Source: Streptomyces amritsarensis (lineage in GTDB: Bacteria > Actinomycetota > Actinomycetes > Streptomycetales > Streptomycetaceae). Taken from it: 64,000 nt of DNA. Below are positions 8,726 to 17,164 of the stretch, in pieces (position 1 is the first letter of the stretch; every line of letters starts with the position of its first letter). Below the pieces are notes generated by a model. The model worked only from the letters and a program-made list of their open reading frames with translations, was not told the DNA's origin and did not search any database. The translations under genes were made by a program, and so were the position numbers. The stretch spans positions 1-64,000 of the forward strand of contig NZ_MQUR01000010.1 in assembly GCF_001953875.1 (NCBI RefSeq), in the 5' to 3' direction.

Positions 8726-10927
8726 GTGATCCGCGCCCTGACCGGGTTCTCGACGAGGAATCCGTGGAAGGTGATCGCCGTCTGGGCCGTGCTCGGCATC
8801 GCCCTGACGATCGCCGGCCAGGCGCTCGTCTTCCGCGCCACCCAGAGCAGCACCGGTGATTTCCTGCCCCCGTCCTACGACTCGGCGGCCGCCCTGAAGG
8901 TCGCCGAGGAGCGGTTCGGTGTGAGGCCGGACGCCAACACGCTGACCGTGCTGGTGGCCAGGCAGGACGGCGCGCAGCTGAGCGGTGCCGACGAACGGCG
9001 CATCGACGAGGAGGCCGCGAGGCTGGGCAGCCGCCGGGTGGTCATGCCCAAGCCCGAGGAGGAGGTGCCGTTCGCCCAGGACCATTCGCAGGTTCCGAAG
9101 GTCGCCCCGGTCATGACGGCCCCCGACCGCAGCTTCCGGCTGCTGTCCGTCGAGCTGAAGGGCAACCCCCAGGACCCCGGGGTCCAGGACACCTATCGGG
9201 CCGTGCGCGAGGAGTCCCGGACCGGGTTCGCCGAGGCCGGGTTCCGGACCGGGTACACGGGCGGGCTCGCCTCCACCGTCGACAGTGTCGACGCCGAGGA
9301 GACCCGGTCCCAGGTGATAGCCGCCGTGATGCTCGGCGTGATCGTGCTGCTGCACGTGCTGGTGTTCCGCAGCGTGCTCGCCGCGCTGCTGCCGCTGATC
9401 GTCGTGACCGTCATCGGCGGCGCCGCGACCGGCACGGTGGTCGGCATCGCGATGCTGACCGGCATCACGCTGGACCCGTCCACCCCGCAGCTCATCAACG
9501 TCGTTCTGGTGGGCATCGGCATCGACTACTTCCTCTTCCTGCTGTTCCGCTTCCGCGAGCAGTTGCGCCGGCGTCCCGACCAGCCGGGGCGGGCCGCGGC
9601 GGCCGAGGTGTCCGGGCGCGTGGGTACGGCCGTGACCTCGGCGGCGCTCACCATCGTCGCGGCGTTCGCCACGCTCGGGGTGGCCTCCTTCGGGCAGTTC
9701 CGGGTACTCGGTCCGGCCATCGCCGTGTCCGTGCTGGTGATGCTGCTGGGCAGTCTGACCTTCATGCCGGCGCTGCTCGCGGTCACCGGCCGCAGGATGT
9801 TCTGGCCCTCGCGGGCCCACCGGCGCGAGCCCCGCGGCGGTTCGGCGGCCCGGCTCGGCGCGTGGCTGGTGCGGCGGCCCCTCACGGCGGCCCTCGCCTG
9901 CGTGGCCCTGCTCGGTGCGCTCGCCGCGGGCATGGCCGGGATGCGGATGGACTACGGGTCGGGCGGCGCGGGCGGTGAGCGGACGGCCGCCGCGGCCACG
10001 GCGGCCGAGATCTCCCGGGCGATGCCGGCCGGTGTGTCGGACCCGATCAGCGTCTACGTCGCGGTGTCGGACGGCGCACCGCTCACCACCGGCCGGGTCG
10101 ACGGCCTGTCGGGGGCGCTCTCCCGGCTGGAGGGGGTGGGGCAGGTCGCCCCGACCGTGCTGAGCGGGGACCGCCTGGCGGCGCGCATCGACCTGTTCCC
10201 GAACGCCGATCCGCACGGGCAGGAGGCGCGCGACCTGGCGTCGGGCGCGGTCCGCGACGCGGTCTCCGCGCACCGGCCGGACGGTACCGAGGCCCATGTG
10301 GGCGGCACGGCGGCGGTGTTCGCCGACGTCTCGAAGGCCGTGGACGAGGACCTGCGGCTGGTGTTCCCGGTCGCGGCGGCCCTGATCGCGCTCATCCTCT
10401 TCCTGCTGCTGCGCAGCCTGCTCGCCCCGCTGATCCTGATGCTCGCGGTGGGTCTGGGGTTCGCCGCCACGCTGGGTGCCGCGGCGGCCGTCTTCCAGCA
10501 CGGGCTGGACCAGCCGGGTGTGGCCTTCACCCTGCCGCTGGTGCTGTTCCTGTTCGTGGTCGCGCTGGGCACCGATTACAACATCCTGGTGACCGACCGG
10601 ATCCGGGAGGAGATGGAACGGCCCGGTCCGGCCCGGGAGGCGGTGGCGCGGGCGGTGCGGCACACCGCGCCGGCCGTGGCGACAGCCGGGGTGGTGCTGG
10701 CCGCCTCCTTCGGCAGCCTCGCGGTCAACCCGGTCGCGGCCACGCAGCAGATCGGCTTCGCGACGGCGCTCGGGATCATGCTCTCCGCCTTCGTCCTGTC
10801 GGTCGTCCTGGTACCGGCGTGCGCGGTGCTCCTGGGCCGGTCCCTGTGGTGGCCCGCGAAGCCGCGGCCGTCGGCGCCGCGTCCCGCGCCGGATGCCGGA
10901 ACGCCGGAACGCGTCCTGGTGCCCTGA
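8726..10927 (+). CDS. MMPL/RND family exporter
   Basis: A 733-residue RND-superfamily protein of the actinobacterial MMPL group, which exports lipids, siderophores or drugs by proton motive force. It has the two-fold repeat: TM1 (about 16-36), a porter loop, then five helices (about 190-350) including GIGIDYFLFLLFRFRE. The second half has TM7 near 390, another loop, and helices at about 545-705 containing the matching ALGTDYNILVTDRIREE. These paired Asp-Tyr motifs are the proton-relay signature. The GTG at 8726 follows CTGAGGAG. It is divergent from a two-component pair, which suggests induction by envelope stress. The substrate is unknown. Confidence 0.93.
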   Translation: MIRALTGFSTRNPWKVIAVWAVLGIALTIAGQALVFRATQSSTGDFLPPSYDSAAALKVAEERFGVRPDANTLTVLVARQDGAQLSGADERRIDEEAARLGSRRVVMPKPEEEVPFAQDHSQVPKVAPVMTAPDRSFRLLSVELKGNPQDPGVQDTYRAVREESRTGFAEAGFRTGYTGGLASTVDSVDAEETRSQVIAAVMLGVIVLLHVLVFRSVLAALLPLIVVTVIGGAATGTVVGIAMLTGITLDPSTPQLINVVLVGIGIDYFLFLLFRFREQLRRRPDQPGRAAAAEVSGRVGTAVTSAALTIVAAFATLGVASFGQFRVLGPAIAVSVLVMLLGSLTFMPALLAVTGRRMFWPSRAHRREPRGGSAARLGAWLVRRPLTAALACVALLGALAAGMAGMRMDYGSGGAGGERTAAAATAAEISRAMPAGVSDPISVYVAVSDGAPLTTGRVDGLSGALSRLEGVGQVAPTVLSGDRLAARIDLFPNADPHGQEARDLASGAVRDAVSAHRPDGTEAHVGGTAAVFADVSKAVDEDLRLVFPVAAALIALILFLLLRSLLAPLILMLAVGLGFAATLGAAAAVFQHGLDQPGVAFTLPLVLFLFVVALGTDYNILVTDRIREEMERPGPAREAVARAVRHTAPAVATAGVVLAASFGSLAVNPVAATQQIGFATALGIMLSAFVLSVVLVPACAVLLGRSLWWPAKPRPSAPRPAPDAGTPERVLVP

Positions 10928-10934
10928 GCGCTGC

Positions 10935-11013
10935 GGCCCGTACGCGCGCAGGCGCCGGGCACGCGGGGTCCCGTACGGGTTCCGCGTGCACCGGCGCCTG
11001 CGGGCGTACGGCC
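10935..11013. terminator. Long nested hairpin after the MMPL gene
   Basis: Arms at 10935-10966 and 10982-11013 pair over about 30 bp with a few mismatches. The 15-nt apical part itself contains the palindrome CCCGTACGGG. It begins 7 nt after the MMPL stop. A transcription terminator is the simplest reading, though it is much longer than usual. Confidence 0.6.
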
Positions 11014-11115
11014 GTCCTGGGTGTCCGGGCACGGCGGGTCCGACGGAGGCCGTGCGGGGTGAGGAGGACGGTCTTGCGTCGGCCGAGCGTGGACGCATCC
11101 ACCTCGCGCGGGGGC

Positions 11116-11901
11116 TTACAGGACGCGGAAGCCGGCGATGGCGGGATGGCGGCGGTCCCGGTGGAACGTCAGGTGGTCCCAGGTGGGGAAGGCCAGGTCG
11201 GTCACGGCGACGAGCAGGCCGGACGGGGCGTGCACCGTGCGGCGTACGGTCAGGCCGCAGGCGGGAGCGGAGGCCGGGACGCCGGCCGGCGGGTGGATGG
11301 TGCGGGTCATGGTGATGGTCTCGGCGACCCGGCCGGCCGCCGCGGCGCGCTCCAGCCAGCACTGGAGGGCGGCCAGGTCCTCGCCGCGGGACTGCCCCGC
11401 CCGGCTGCGGCAGACGGCGAGTTCGGGGGTGCGTGCGACGACGCCCGGGCTGAAGTAGGTGACGGCGTGCCGGAGTGTCTCCCCGGCCCGGCCCTCCTGC
11501 CGGTGGTGGTGGACCAGGGTGCGGTCCCCGCCCGACATGCCGAGCGGCACGGCGAGCGAGGGCGGGACGGTGACCACGGTGACCCAGCTCCGGGCGGGTC
11601 CGGGCGCGGGAGACGCCGGTCCGAAGGCCACCGGATCGGCCGCGGTGGGAACGACCTCGGCCGTGACGGCGGGGCGGGAGCCGCGGCGCCCGGTGACGAC
11701 CAGGCCGTCCTCGCGCAGGTACTGCAGGGCGGCCCTGATGGTCTGCCGGTTGACCTGGTAGCGGGCGGCCAGGCTGCGCTCGGAGGGCAGCCTTCCGCCG
11801 GGGGTGTGCGCGGCGCGGTCGAGATCGCGGCGCAGGGCTGCGGCGATCCGCTGGTACTTGGGCATGGCGGCCGGGCCGCCGCCCCGCGAAGGGGAGGGCA
11901 T
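11116..11901 (-). CDS. GntR/HutC-family regulator
   Basis: A 261-residue regulator. The GntR winged helix spans about 13-80 (YQRIAAALRRDLD, then LPSERSLAARYQVNRQTIRAALQYLREDGLV). The C-terminal part (about 100-255) has the pattern of a UTRA effector domain, with RTLVHHH, ETLRHAVTYFSP and a terminal LAFPTWDHLTFH. HutC-type regulators sense sugars, amino acids or antibiotics; the ligand here is not evident. The ATG at 11901 follows GGAGAAG. A GGTCTATACC operator sits inside its own promoter, so it probably represses itself. It reads away from the siderophore genes and need not control them. Confidence 0.9.
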   Translation of the reverse strand: MPSPSRGGGPAAMPKYQRIAAALRRDLDRAAHTPGGRLPSERSLAARYQVNRQTIRAALQYLREDGLVVTGRRGSRPAVTAEVVPTAADPVAFGPASPAPGPARSWVTVVTVPPSLAVPLGMSGGDRTLVHHHRQEGRAGETLRHAVTYFSPGVVARTPELAVCRSRAGQSRGEDLAALQCWLERAAAAGRVAETITMTRTIHPPAGVPASAPACGLTVRRTVHAPSGLLVAVTDLAFPTWDHLTFHRDRRHPAIAGFRVL

Positions 11902-11948
11902 GGCTTCTCCTCTGACGGGTGGTCAAGGACTGCGCGGTCTGCCCGACC

Positions 11949-11969
11949 AACCTAGCATTGGTCTATACC
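11949..11969 (-). promoter_or_regulatory. GntR-gene promoter with dre-like operator
   Basis: On the minus strand a TAGGTT -10 (11949-11954) lies 47 bp before the start codon. The imperfect dyad TTGGTCTATACC (11958-11969) sits between the -10 and the expected -35. It resembles the TGGTCTAGACCA sites bound by HutC/GntR-type regulators such as DasR. Autorepression by the downstream GntR protein is inferred. Confidence 0.5.
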
Positions 11970-12163
11970 TTTGGGTGAGGGGGGATCGGGGCGCACGCCC
12001 CACCTTGGCCGATTCCCTACCCCGGGCCGCCGCCCCCGCGGGGCGCTGCCGGGCGTGGGCGGCGCAGGGCGCCTGCGCACGAACGCCGGGTACCGCCACG
12101 CTCCCGCCGCCCGGCAGGTCTGCGCCGCGCACCGGGTCCCCTTTTCCTGACGGGAGCCACGCC

Positions 12164-13759
12164 CTACGTTCGCAGGGGGTTCGGCAGGGGGCGGTAGCGG
12201 GCGTCCGCGCCGTCGGCGCGGGTCCAGCGCAGCAGCAGGTTGGTCTTGGCGGGCAGGGCGGGGGCGGTGAGGAGCGCCGCGATCTCGGGGAGCCCGCGCA
12301 GGGACTCGTAGCGCAGCAACTCCTCCCGCACGGCGGGCCACAGGAGCGGTGAGAGCGCCGGATACCGGTCGGCCAGGGCGCCCGCGATCTCCGCCAGGTT
12401 GTTGACCACCAGGCAGTACACCAGCCGCTCCCAGGCCTGCGTACGCGACAGGTCCGGCAGGAGTTTGACCCCTTCCGCGTCCCGGAAGAGGGCCTGCACC
12501 GGCATGCCGGACGCGTCGACCGCGATCACGGTGTTCTGGAGGTGGGCCTCCAGCACGACGCCGTGCCGGGCGAAGAGTTCGAGTACCGGCGGCACGACCT
12601 GGCGCAGGTACGCCCGCCACCACGCGAGGGGGTCGGCGGCACCGGCCGGCGGGCTCCCGGGATAGCCCTCGGCGAGCGCGGCGGCCAGCAGCGGGGTGGC
12701 CCCGGGCACGGTGTGGGCGCGCAGGCCGTCGCGGACCAGGACGGCGAGCTCCTCGAAGGCGAAGGCGGCCGTCCGGTAGCCGCGGTCGGCGAGCCAGGCG
12801 GCGTCCGAGCCGGTGGCGCGCAGTGCGGCGAACCCGGCCTCGACGGCCGCGTCGGTGCGGCGCACCTTGAGCAGGTCGTGCCGCCACAGCCGGCGCACGT
12901 CGTTGGTGATCCGCACGTCGAGGCTGAACTTCACGAACAGGTCGGCCGCCGGATCCGGAATGTGCAGGGTCCGGATCGAAGCGGTGGGCCAGGCCGGCCG
13001 CCGGCTCTCGCCGAGCCGCAGCAGCCGCCCGTCGGCGAACGCCTCGCGCACCGCGGGCCGGTCTCCGACCAGGTCGAGCTGCCAGGGGTGGGCGGGCAGC
13101 AGCGCGTAGCCGGCGGGGGCGCGCGGCGCGTCGAGAAGGTCGGCGAGGGATTCGATGGCCTCGGTGACGGCCGGCCCGCCCTCCCCCGCGCTCTGGTCCT
13201 CGCGCAGCCCCAGGAAGACCAGCGGGAAGCGGGCGTGCGCCTCGGGCGCGTACGGCAGCCAGCTCCCGGCCGGTGCCCCGCCGCGCGCCTTGGGGGCGGG
13301 GTGGTGCGGGTGGCCCATCACGAGGGACTGCTCGGAGAGCAGGTACGGGTCCGCGGGGGGTTCGGCGGCGGCGCGGGCGGCCAGCAGGGCGACGAGCGCG
13401 TCGCGGCTGTCGGTGATCTCGACGGGGAGTTCGTCGTTGGCGACCCCCGTGAACCGGCCGAGTTCGTCGGAGACGAGTTTGACCAGTTCGGTGTGGCCGA
13501 GCGGGTGCCAGCCGTTCGCGGTCCGCAGTTCCGGGCCCACGGGCCGGCGGCCGCCGTGTACGCGCAGGAGCCGCCCGCTGCCGCGCAGCCGGTGCACGGC
13601 CGCCGCGGCGGCCTCGTCCGGCCCCGTCGGCCCGGCGGCCTCGTCCGGCCCGGTCGGCCCCGCGGGCTCGGCCGCCTCGCGGAGCAGGCAGTTCAGGAGC
13701 GGGGCGGCGGCGTAGGCGTCTGCGGCGGCGTTGAGGTCCACTGGTTCCATTCGGTCCAT
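12164..13759 (-). CDS. IucA/IucC-family (NIS) siderophore synthetase
   Basis: A 531-residue NRPS-independent siderophore synthetase, which adenylates a carboxylate such as citrate or succinate and joins it to an amine or alcohol. Seen motifs are GHPHHPAPKARGG (ATP-binding His/Lys loop), LLPAHPWQ, KFSLDVRITNDVR, EAHLQN and ALFRDAEG, followed by a FhuF-like C-terminal helical part. A 27-bp tandem duplication near the N-terminus repeats GPTGPDEAA. The first two ATG codons (13759 and 13750) are both possible and neither has a clear ribosome site. It is divergent from a second synthetase 130 bp away, and the GntR gene lies downstream. The hydroxylase and decarboxylase genes usually found in such clusters are absent. 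Confidence 0.9.
   Translation of the reverse strand: MDRMEPVDLNAAADAYAAAPLLNCLLREAAEPAGPTGPDEAAGPTGPDEAAAAAVHRLRGSGRLLRVHGGRRPVGPELRTANGWHPLGHTELVKLVSDELGRFTGVANDELPVEITDSRDALVALLAARAAAEPPADPYLLSEQSLVMGHPHHPAPKARGGAPAGSWLPYAPEAHARFPLVFLGLREDQSAGEGGPAVTEAIESLADLLDAPRAPAGYALLPAHPWQLDLVGDRPAVREAFADGRLLRLGESRRPAWPTASIRTLHIPDPAADLFVKFSLDVRITNDVRRLWRHDLLKVRRTDAAVEAGFAALRATGSDAAWLADRGYRTAAFAFEELAVLVRDGLRAHTVPGATPLLAAALAEGYPGSPPAGAADPLAWWRAYLRQVVPPVLELFARHGVVLEAHLQNTVIAVDASGMPVQALFRDAEGVKLLPDLSRTQAWERLVYCLVVNNLAEIAGALADRYPALSPLLWPAVREELLRYESLRGLPEIAALLTAPALPAKTNLLLRWTRADGADARYRPLPNPLRT
13608..13661 (-). repeat. 27-bp tandem duplication inside the synthetase gene
   Basis: Two near-identical 27-bp units (13608-13634 and 13635-13661) encode GPTGPDEAA twice in the N-terminal linker. 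The period keeps frame, so the gene stays intact. It looks like a recent slippage product. Confidence 0.7.
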
Positions 13760-13836
13760 CCGGTGGCCGGAGGTCCGCGAAGCGGAACCACCGGCCGTGA
13801 TCGTCGGTATCCGCCATGTTTACTTGATCATCCCGT

Positions 13837-13872
13837 GAAGCGACATTCGACGTGACACTCGAAGCGACATTC
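13837..13872. repeat. Direct repeat upstream of the second synthetase
   Basis: GAAGCGACATTC occurs twice (13837-13848 and 13861-13872) with a 24-bp period, the second copy ending 18 bp before the ATG. It could be a paired regulator site in the divergent synthetase promoter. No canonical iron box was found in this gap. Confidence 0.4.
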
Positions 13873-13889
13873 CGAAGGCGGAGCCCAGC

Positions 13890-15404
13890 ATGCCCATTCC
13901 CTCCTCCGCGGCCGAAGAAGCCGTCGCCGCCGAACTGGCCGCCGTACGGCCCGCGCTCGGGGCGTCGTACGCCGCCTCGCTGGACGGCGCCCGGGCGGCC
14001 GTGCTGACCCGGCTGTGGCGGGCCCTGGCCTTCGAGCCCCTGCCGTGGGTCGTGGGCCGGGAGGCGGCGCCGGGCGGCCTTGCCCTGCTGCTGGCGGGCG
14101 GCGGCCGGCTGGAGGGCCCGCCGCCGGACCCGTACGCGACACGGCCGTACGTGGACGAGCTGCTGCTCGACGGCCGGGCCCACCGCCGTGCCGGACAGCT
14201 CGTCAGGGCCCTCGGGGTCCCGCACGGTGAGGATTTCGCCGCCGAGCTGGACGCCGGTACGGCCTCCCTCGCGCTCTCCCGCGCCGGGCAGCCGCCCGCC
14301 GGGGAGGACCGTGCGGCCCGGGCCACATGGGAGTGGGAGCAGCGGGTGGTCGACGGCCATCCGTACCACCCCAACTGCCGCTCCAGGCCGGGCTTCTCGG
14401 TCGCCGAGCAGCTGGCGTACGCGCCGGAGCACCGGCCGGTGGTGCAGCTGGGCCTGGTCTCCGTACGGGCCGAGGAGTGCCTGGTCACCGGCGACTGGCC
14501 GGAGGCGTTGCGCGACGCCGGGCGGATCCTGGTCCCGGTGCACCCGTGGCAGGCGGCGCACGTGCTGAAGCACGACCGGATGCCCTCCGCGATCGCCGCG
14601 CATCCGCTGATGGCCTTGCGGACGCTGGCGCCCGCCGACGGCGGCGCGCACGTGAAGACGGCCCTGAGCACCCGGCTGACCTCCTCCGTCCGGGACATCT
14701 CGGTCTACTCCATCGAGACGGCGGCGGCCGTGTCCGCCTTCGCCCAGAGCCTGGCGGAACGGCTCGACGGCCGGCTGCACATCACCCGCACCCTCGGCGC
14801 GGCGACCGCGCACAGCCCGGACCTCGCGGCCGTGCTCCGCGAGCCGCCCGAGGCGTACGCGGACGCCGGAGCCGGCGAGCGGGTGCTGCCGGTGGCGGCC
14901 CTCGCCTCCTACCCGCCGGCCCGATCGGCGGCCTGGCGGGCGCGGTTCGCCCGCCTCGCGCTGTCGGTGTGCCTGCGGGTGCTGGAGATGGGGGTGGCGC
15001 TGGAGGCCCACGGGCAGAACCTCCTGGTCGTCCTCTCCCCCGCCGGCGAGCCCCTGCGGCTGGTCTACCGCGACCTCGCCGACATCCGGATCAGCCCGGA
15101 CCGGCTGCGGGCGCACGGGCTGCCGGTGCCGCCGCTGTCGGGCAGGCTGGTCACGGACGACGTGGCCGTCCTGCGCCGCAAGCTGTTCGGGTCCCTGCTG
15201 ACGGGCGCGCTCGGTGCCACGGCGGGTTCGGCGGGAGCCTTCGCCGAGGCGCTCGCGGAGGCGACCGCCCTGCCGGCCACCGCCGACACCGAGGCCCTGC
15301 GGACGGGCCTGCTACCCACGAAGGCGCTGACCCTCATGCGGCTGAGCCCGGGGGTCCTGGGCGACCAATGGGCGGAACTTCCCAATCCGCTGGCCGGAGG
15401 ATGA
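13890..15404 (+). CDS. IucA/IucC-family (NIS) siderophore synthetase
   Basis: A second, diverged 504-residue NIS synthetase. Family motifs are DGHPYHPNCRSRPGFS, VPVHPWQ, KTALSTRLTSSVRDIS, EAHGQN and VYRDLADIR, in the same order as in the divergent gene. The HPxHP loop has Cys-Arg where the partner has Pro-Lys, which suggests different substrate handling. The ATG follows GGCGGAG. Two such enzymes often act in sequence on the two carboxylates of one scaffold, and the head-to-head arrangement supports that. The amine donor is not evident from neighbours. A methyltransferase gene starts 33 bp downstream. Confidence 0.9.
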   Translation: MPIPSSAAEEAVAAELAAVRPALGASYAASLDGARAAVLTRLWRALAFEPLPWVVGREAAPGGLALLLAGGGRLEGPPPDPYATRPYVDELLLDGRAHRRAGQLVRALGVPHGEDFAAELDAGTASLALSRAGQPPAGEDRAARATWEWEQRVVDGHPYHPNCRSRPGFSVAEQLAYAPEHRPVVQLGLVSVRAEECLVTGDWPEALRDAGRILVPVHPWQAAHVLKHDRMPSAIAAHPLMALRTLAPADGGAHVKTALSTRLTSSVRDISVYSIETAAAVSAFAQSLAERLDGRLHITRTLGAATAHSPDLAAVLREPPEAYADAGAGERVLPVAALASYPPARSAAWRARFARLALSVCLRVLEMGVALEAHGQNLLVVLSPAGEPLRLVYRDLADIRISPDRLRAHGLPVPPLSGRLVTDDVAVLRRKLFGSLLTGALGATAGSAGAFAEALAEATALPATADTEALRTGLLPTKALTLMRLSPGVLGDQWAELPNPLAGG

Positions 15405-15437
15405 TCCGGGGCCCCGGGCGGGCTACTGTTCAGGGGC

Positions 15438-16091
15438 ATGACAGCCTCCTCGTACCTGCACTCCGTACGGGCGTCCTACGACGCCGTCGCCGTCGACTAC
15501 GCGCGGCTGCCGGGCACGGAACTGGCCGGGAAGCCGCTGGACAGAGCCATGCTGGCCGCGTTCGCCGAGTGTGTGCGCGGGGAGGACGGCGGCGCCGGCC
15601 GGGCGGTCGCCGACCTCGGCTGCGGGCCGGGCCGGGTGACGGCGCACCTGGACGGCCTCGGCGTCCGGACCTTCGGGGTGGACCTGTCCCCGGCGATGGT
15701 GGCGGTGGCCCGCCGGAGCTATCGGGGGCTGCGGTTCGAGGTGGGCTCGATGGCCGCGCTGGACGTGGCCGACGGGGTGCTGGGCGGGGTCCTCGCCTGG
15801 TACTCCACCGTGCACACGCCGCCCTCGGAACTGCCCGGGGTGTTCGCCGAGTTCGCCCGGGTGCTGGCACCGGGCGGCCACGCCCTGATCGCCTTCGAGG
15901 CGGGCGACGAACGGGTCCGGCTGGAGAACGCGTACGGGCATCCCGTCGACCTCGACGTGTACCGGCTCCCGCCCGACCGGATCGCCGCCCTGCTGGCCGG
16001 TGCCGGCCTGAGGGAGATCGCCCGCCTCCTCCGCGAACCGACCCCTCACGAAACCTCCCCGCAGGGCTTCCTGCTGGCCCGCAGGGGTTAG
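15438..16091 (+). CDS. SAM-dependent methyltransferase
   Basis: A 217-residue class I methyltransferase. Motif I is VADLGCGPGRVTAHL (about 57-71), followed by GVDLSPAMV, a post-motif region around LGGVLAWYSTVHTP and LAPGGHALIAFE. The core is compact with no extra domain. It follows the siderophore synthetase by 33 bp in the same direction, so it may tailor the same product, although TACTGT at 15424-15429 could also give it a leaderless promoter of its own. The substrate is unknown. Confidence 0.85.
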   Translation: MTASSYLHSVRASYDAVAVDYARLPGTELAGKPLDRAMLAAFAECVRGEDGGAGRAVADLGCGPGRVTAHLDGLGVRTFGVDLSPAMVAVARRSYRGLRFEVGSMAALDVADGVLGGVLAWYSTVHTPPSELPGVFAEFARVLAPGGHALIAFEAGDERVRLENAYGHPVDLDVYRLPPDRIAALLAGAGLREIARLLREPTPHETSPQGFLLARRG

Positions 16092-16684
16092 CCCGCCCTT
16101 CCCGCTCCCCTTCCCCCTCCCCCGCGAGCCGGCCACCGCCGGTCGGCCTTCCGCGAAGCCCCCGCCGATCGCAGGCCGGGCCGCCGCCGGCCGCCCGCCG
16201 ATGAGGAGACCCGCGTACGCCCCCCGCGCGGATCGGAATCAGGGCGTGACCGATACCTGGTGGCGGGGCAAGGACTCGCTCATCGCCCTGTACCGAGGCG
16301 AGGCCGCGGGCTTCGACGCCCCCCAGCGCCCTGAAGCCCACGTCCACGAGGGTCTCGCACCGGCGTGGTGACTCTCGGCCATTCGGTGGCCGCCGGTGTG
16401 ACCCACGCCGGATGGCGGAGGGGTGCCGGTCCCTCTGTCGCCTCGGGGGGCGCAGGGTTTTTCACCGCATTCGGGGAGCAAACGAAACGAGACGCGGTCA
16501 AGTCGAGGTGGAACGCGGCGGCATGTGAACGGATACGGTCGGGCCAGCCAGCGGCGACAACACTCATCACGGAGGCTGTTCGGCGGCATGCCCCGAAGTA
16601 ACCGTGTTGCCCCCGGTCACCGAGCCGCGGCAGCTGCATCCTCTCCGGACCACGAACCACGGACCACGGACTGACGAACAAGAA
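16092..16684. other. Intergenic region, little coding signal
   Basis: About 590 bp between the methyltransferase and a secreted protein. Apart from a 41-codon ORF (separate entry), codon pattern and start signals are poor on both strands. The downstream promoter is probably within the last 150 bp, where base composition drops. Confidence 0.5.
16246..16371 (+). CDS. Possible 41-residue ORF or gene remnant
   Basis: A GTG-initiated frame encoding 41 residues (VTDTWWRGKDSLIALYRGE ...) with strong third-position GC. The composition looks protein-like but no ribosome site is clear and I recognise no family. It may be the N-terminal stump of a lost gene. Confidence 0.25.
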   Translation: MTDTWWRGKDSLIALYRGEAAGFDAPQRPEAHVHEGLAPAW

Positions 16685-17122
16685 ATGAGTGCGCAGATGA
16701 AGACGACGATCCAGTCCGCATTGGGCACCGCACTGCTGCTCCTGGCCGGCATGACGGCCACCAGTGGCTCCGCTGTCGCCCAGGCGCCGGGGGCGGACGT
16801 CCCGACCCCCCACCCGGCACGGCTGACAGGGCAGTGGACCGAGCCGGTCGACAAGAACCGCCCCGGAATCACCTTCTACATCCAGAAGCTGACCTTCACC
16901 GCGGACGGGCGTTTCGAGCAGATCAACAACGTGATCTGCAACCTGGACGACTGCCCCGCATTCAGGATCGGCGTCAATACGGGCACGTACCGCACGGAGG
17001 GAAGGTCCATCCACCTCGACGGCAACCTCTCGGACCTGCACGGCGCCCTCCGAAGCAGCAACACCATCGTCTTGGACGAGCACGTTCTTCACCGCACGAC
17101 CGCCGGCGCCTCGGAATACTGA
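16685..17122 (+). CDS. Secreted hypothetical protein
   Basis: A 145-residue exported protein. The Sec signal (MKTTIQSALGTALLLLAGMTATS) probably ends after SAVAQA at about residue 36. The mature part is polar and beta-rich (LTGQWTEPVDKN, FYIQKLTFTADGRFEQ, GTYRTEGRSIHLDGNL), with one Cys pair at NVICNLDDC. Its pattern suggests a small lipocalin-like or META-like beta barrel, an impression only. The ATG at 16685 or the one at 16697 may be the start; neither has a strong ribosome site. It is preceded by about 600 bp without a clear gene and followed by transposase debris. Confidence 0.65.
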   Translation: MSAQMKTTIQSALGTALLLLAGMTATSGSAVAQAPGADVPTPHPARLTGQWTEPVDKNRPGITFYIQKLTFTADGRFEQINNVICNLDDCPAFRIGVNTGTYRTEGRSIHLDGNLSDLHGALRSSNTIVLDEHVLHRTTAGASEY

Positions 17123-17164
17123 CGTCGGCTCGTCAGGGTGAGTCGTGGGTTAAGTGCCCGCTGG

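Noticed and set aside
8216..11950. 1,244-codon open frame on the minus strand
   Set aside because: It is antisense to the MMPL gene, full of Arg/Pro/Gly/His and produced by high GC; the MMPL frame has clear motifs.
11952..15116. 1,054-codon minus-strand frame
   Set aside because: It crosses both siderophore synthetase genes out of frame, with low-complexity Arg/Gly composition and no start signal.
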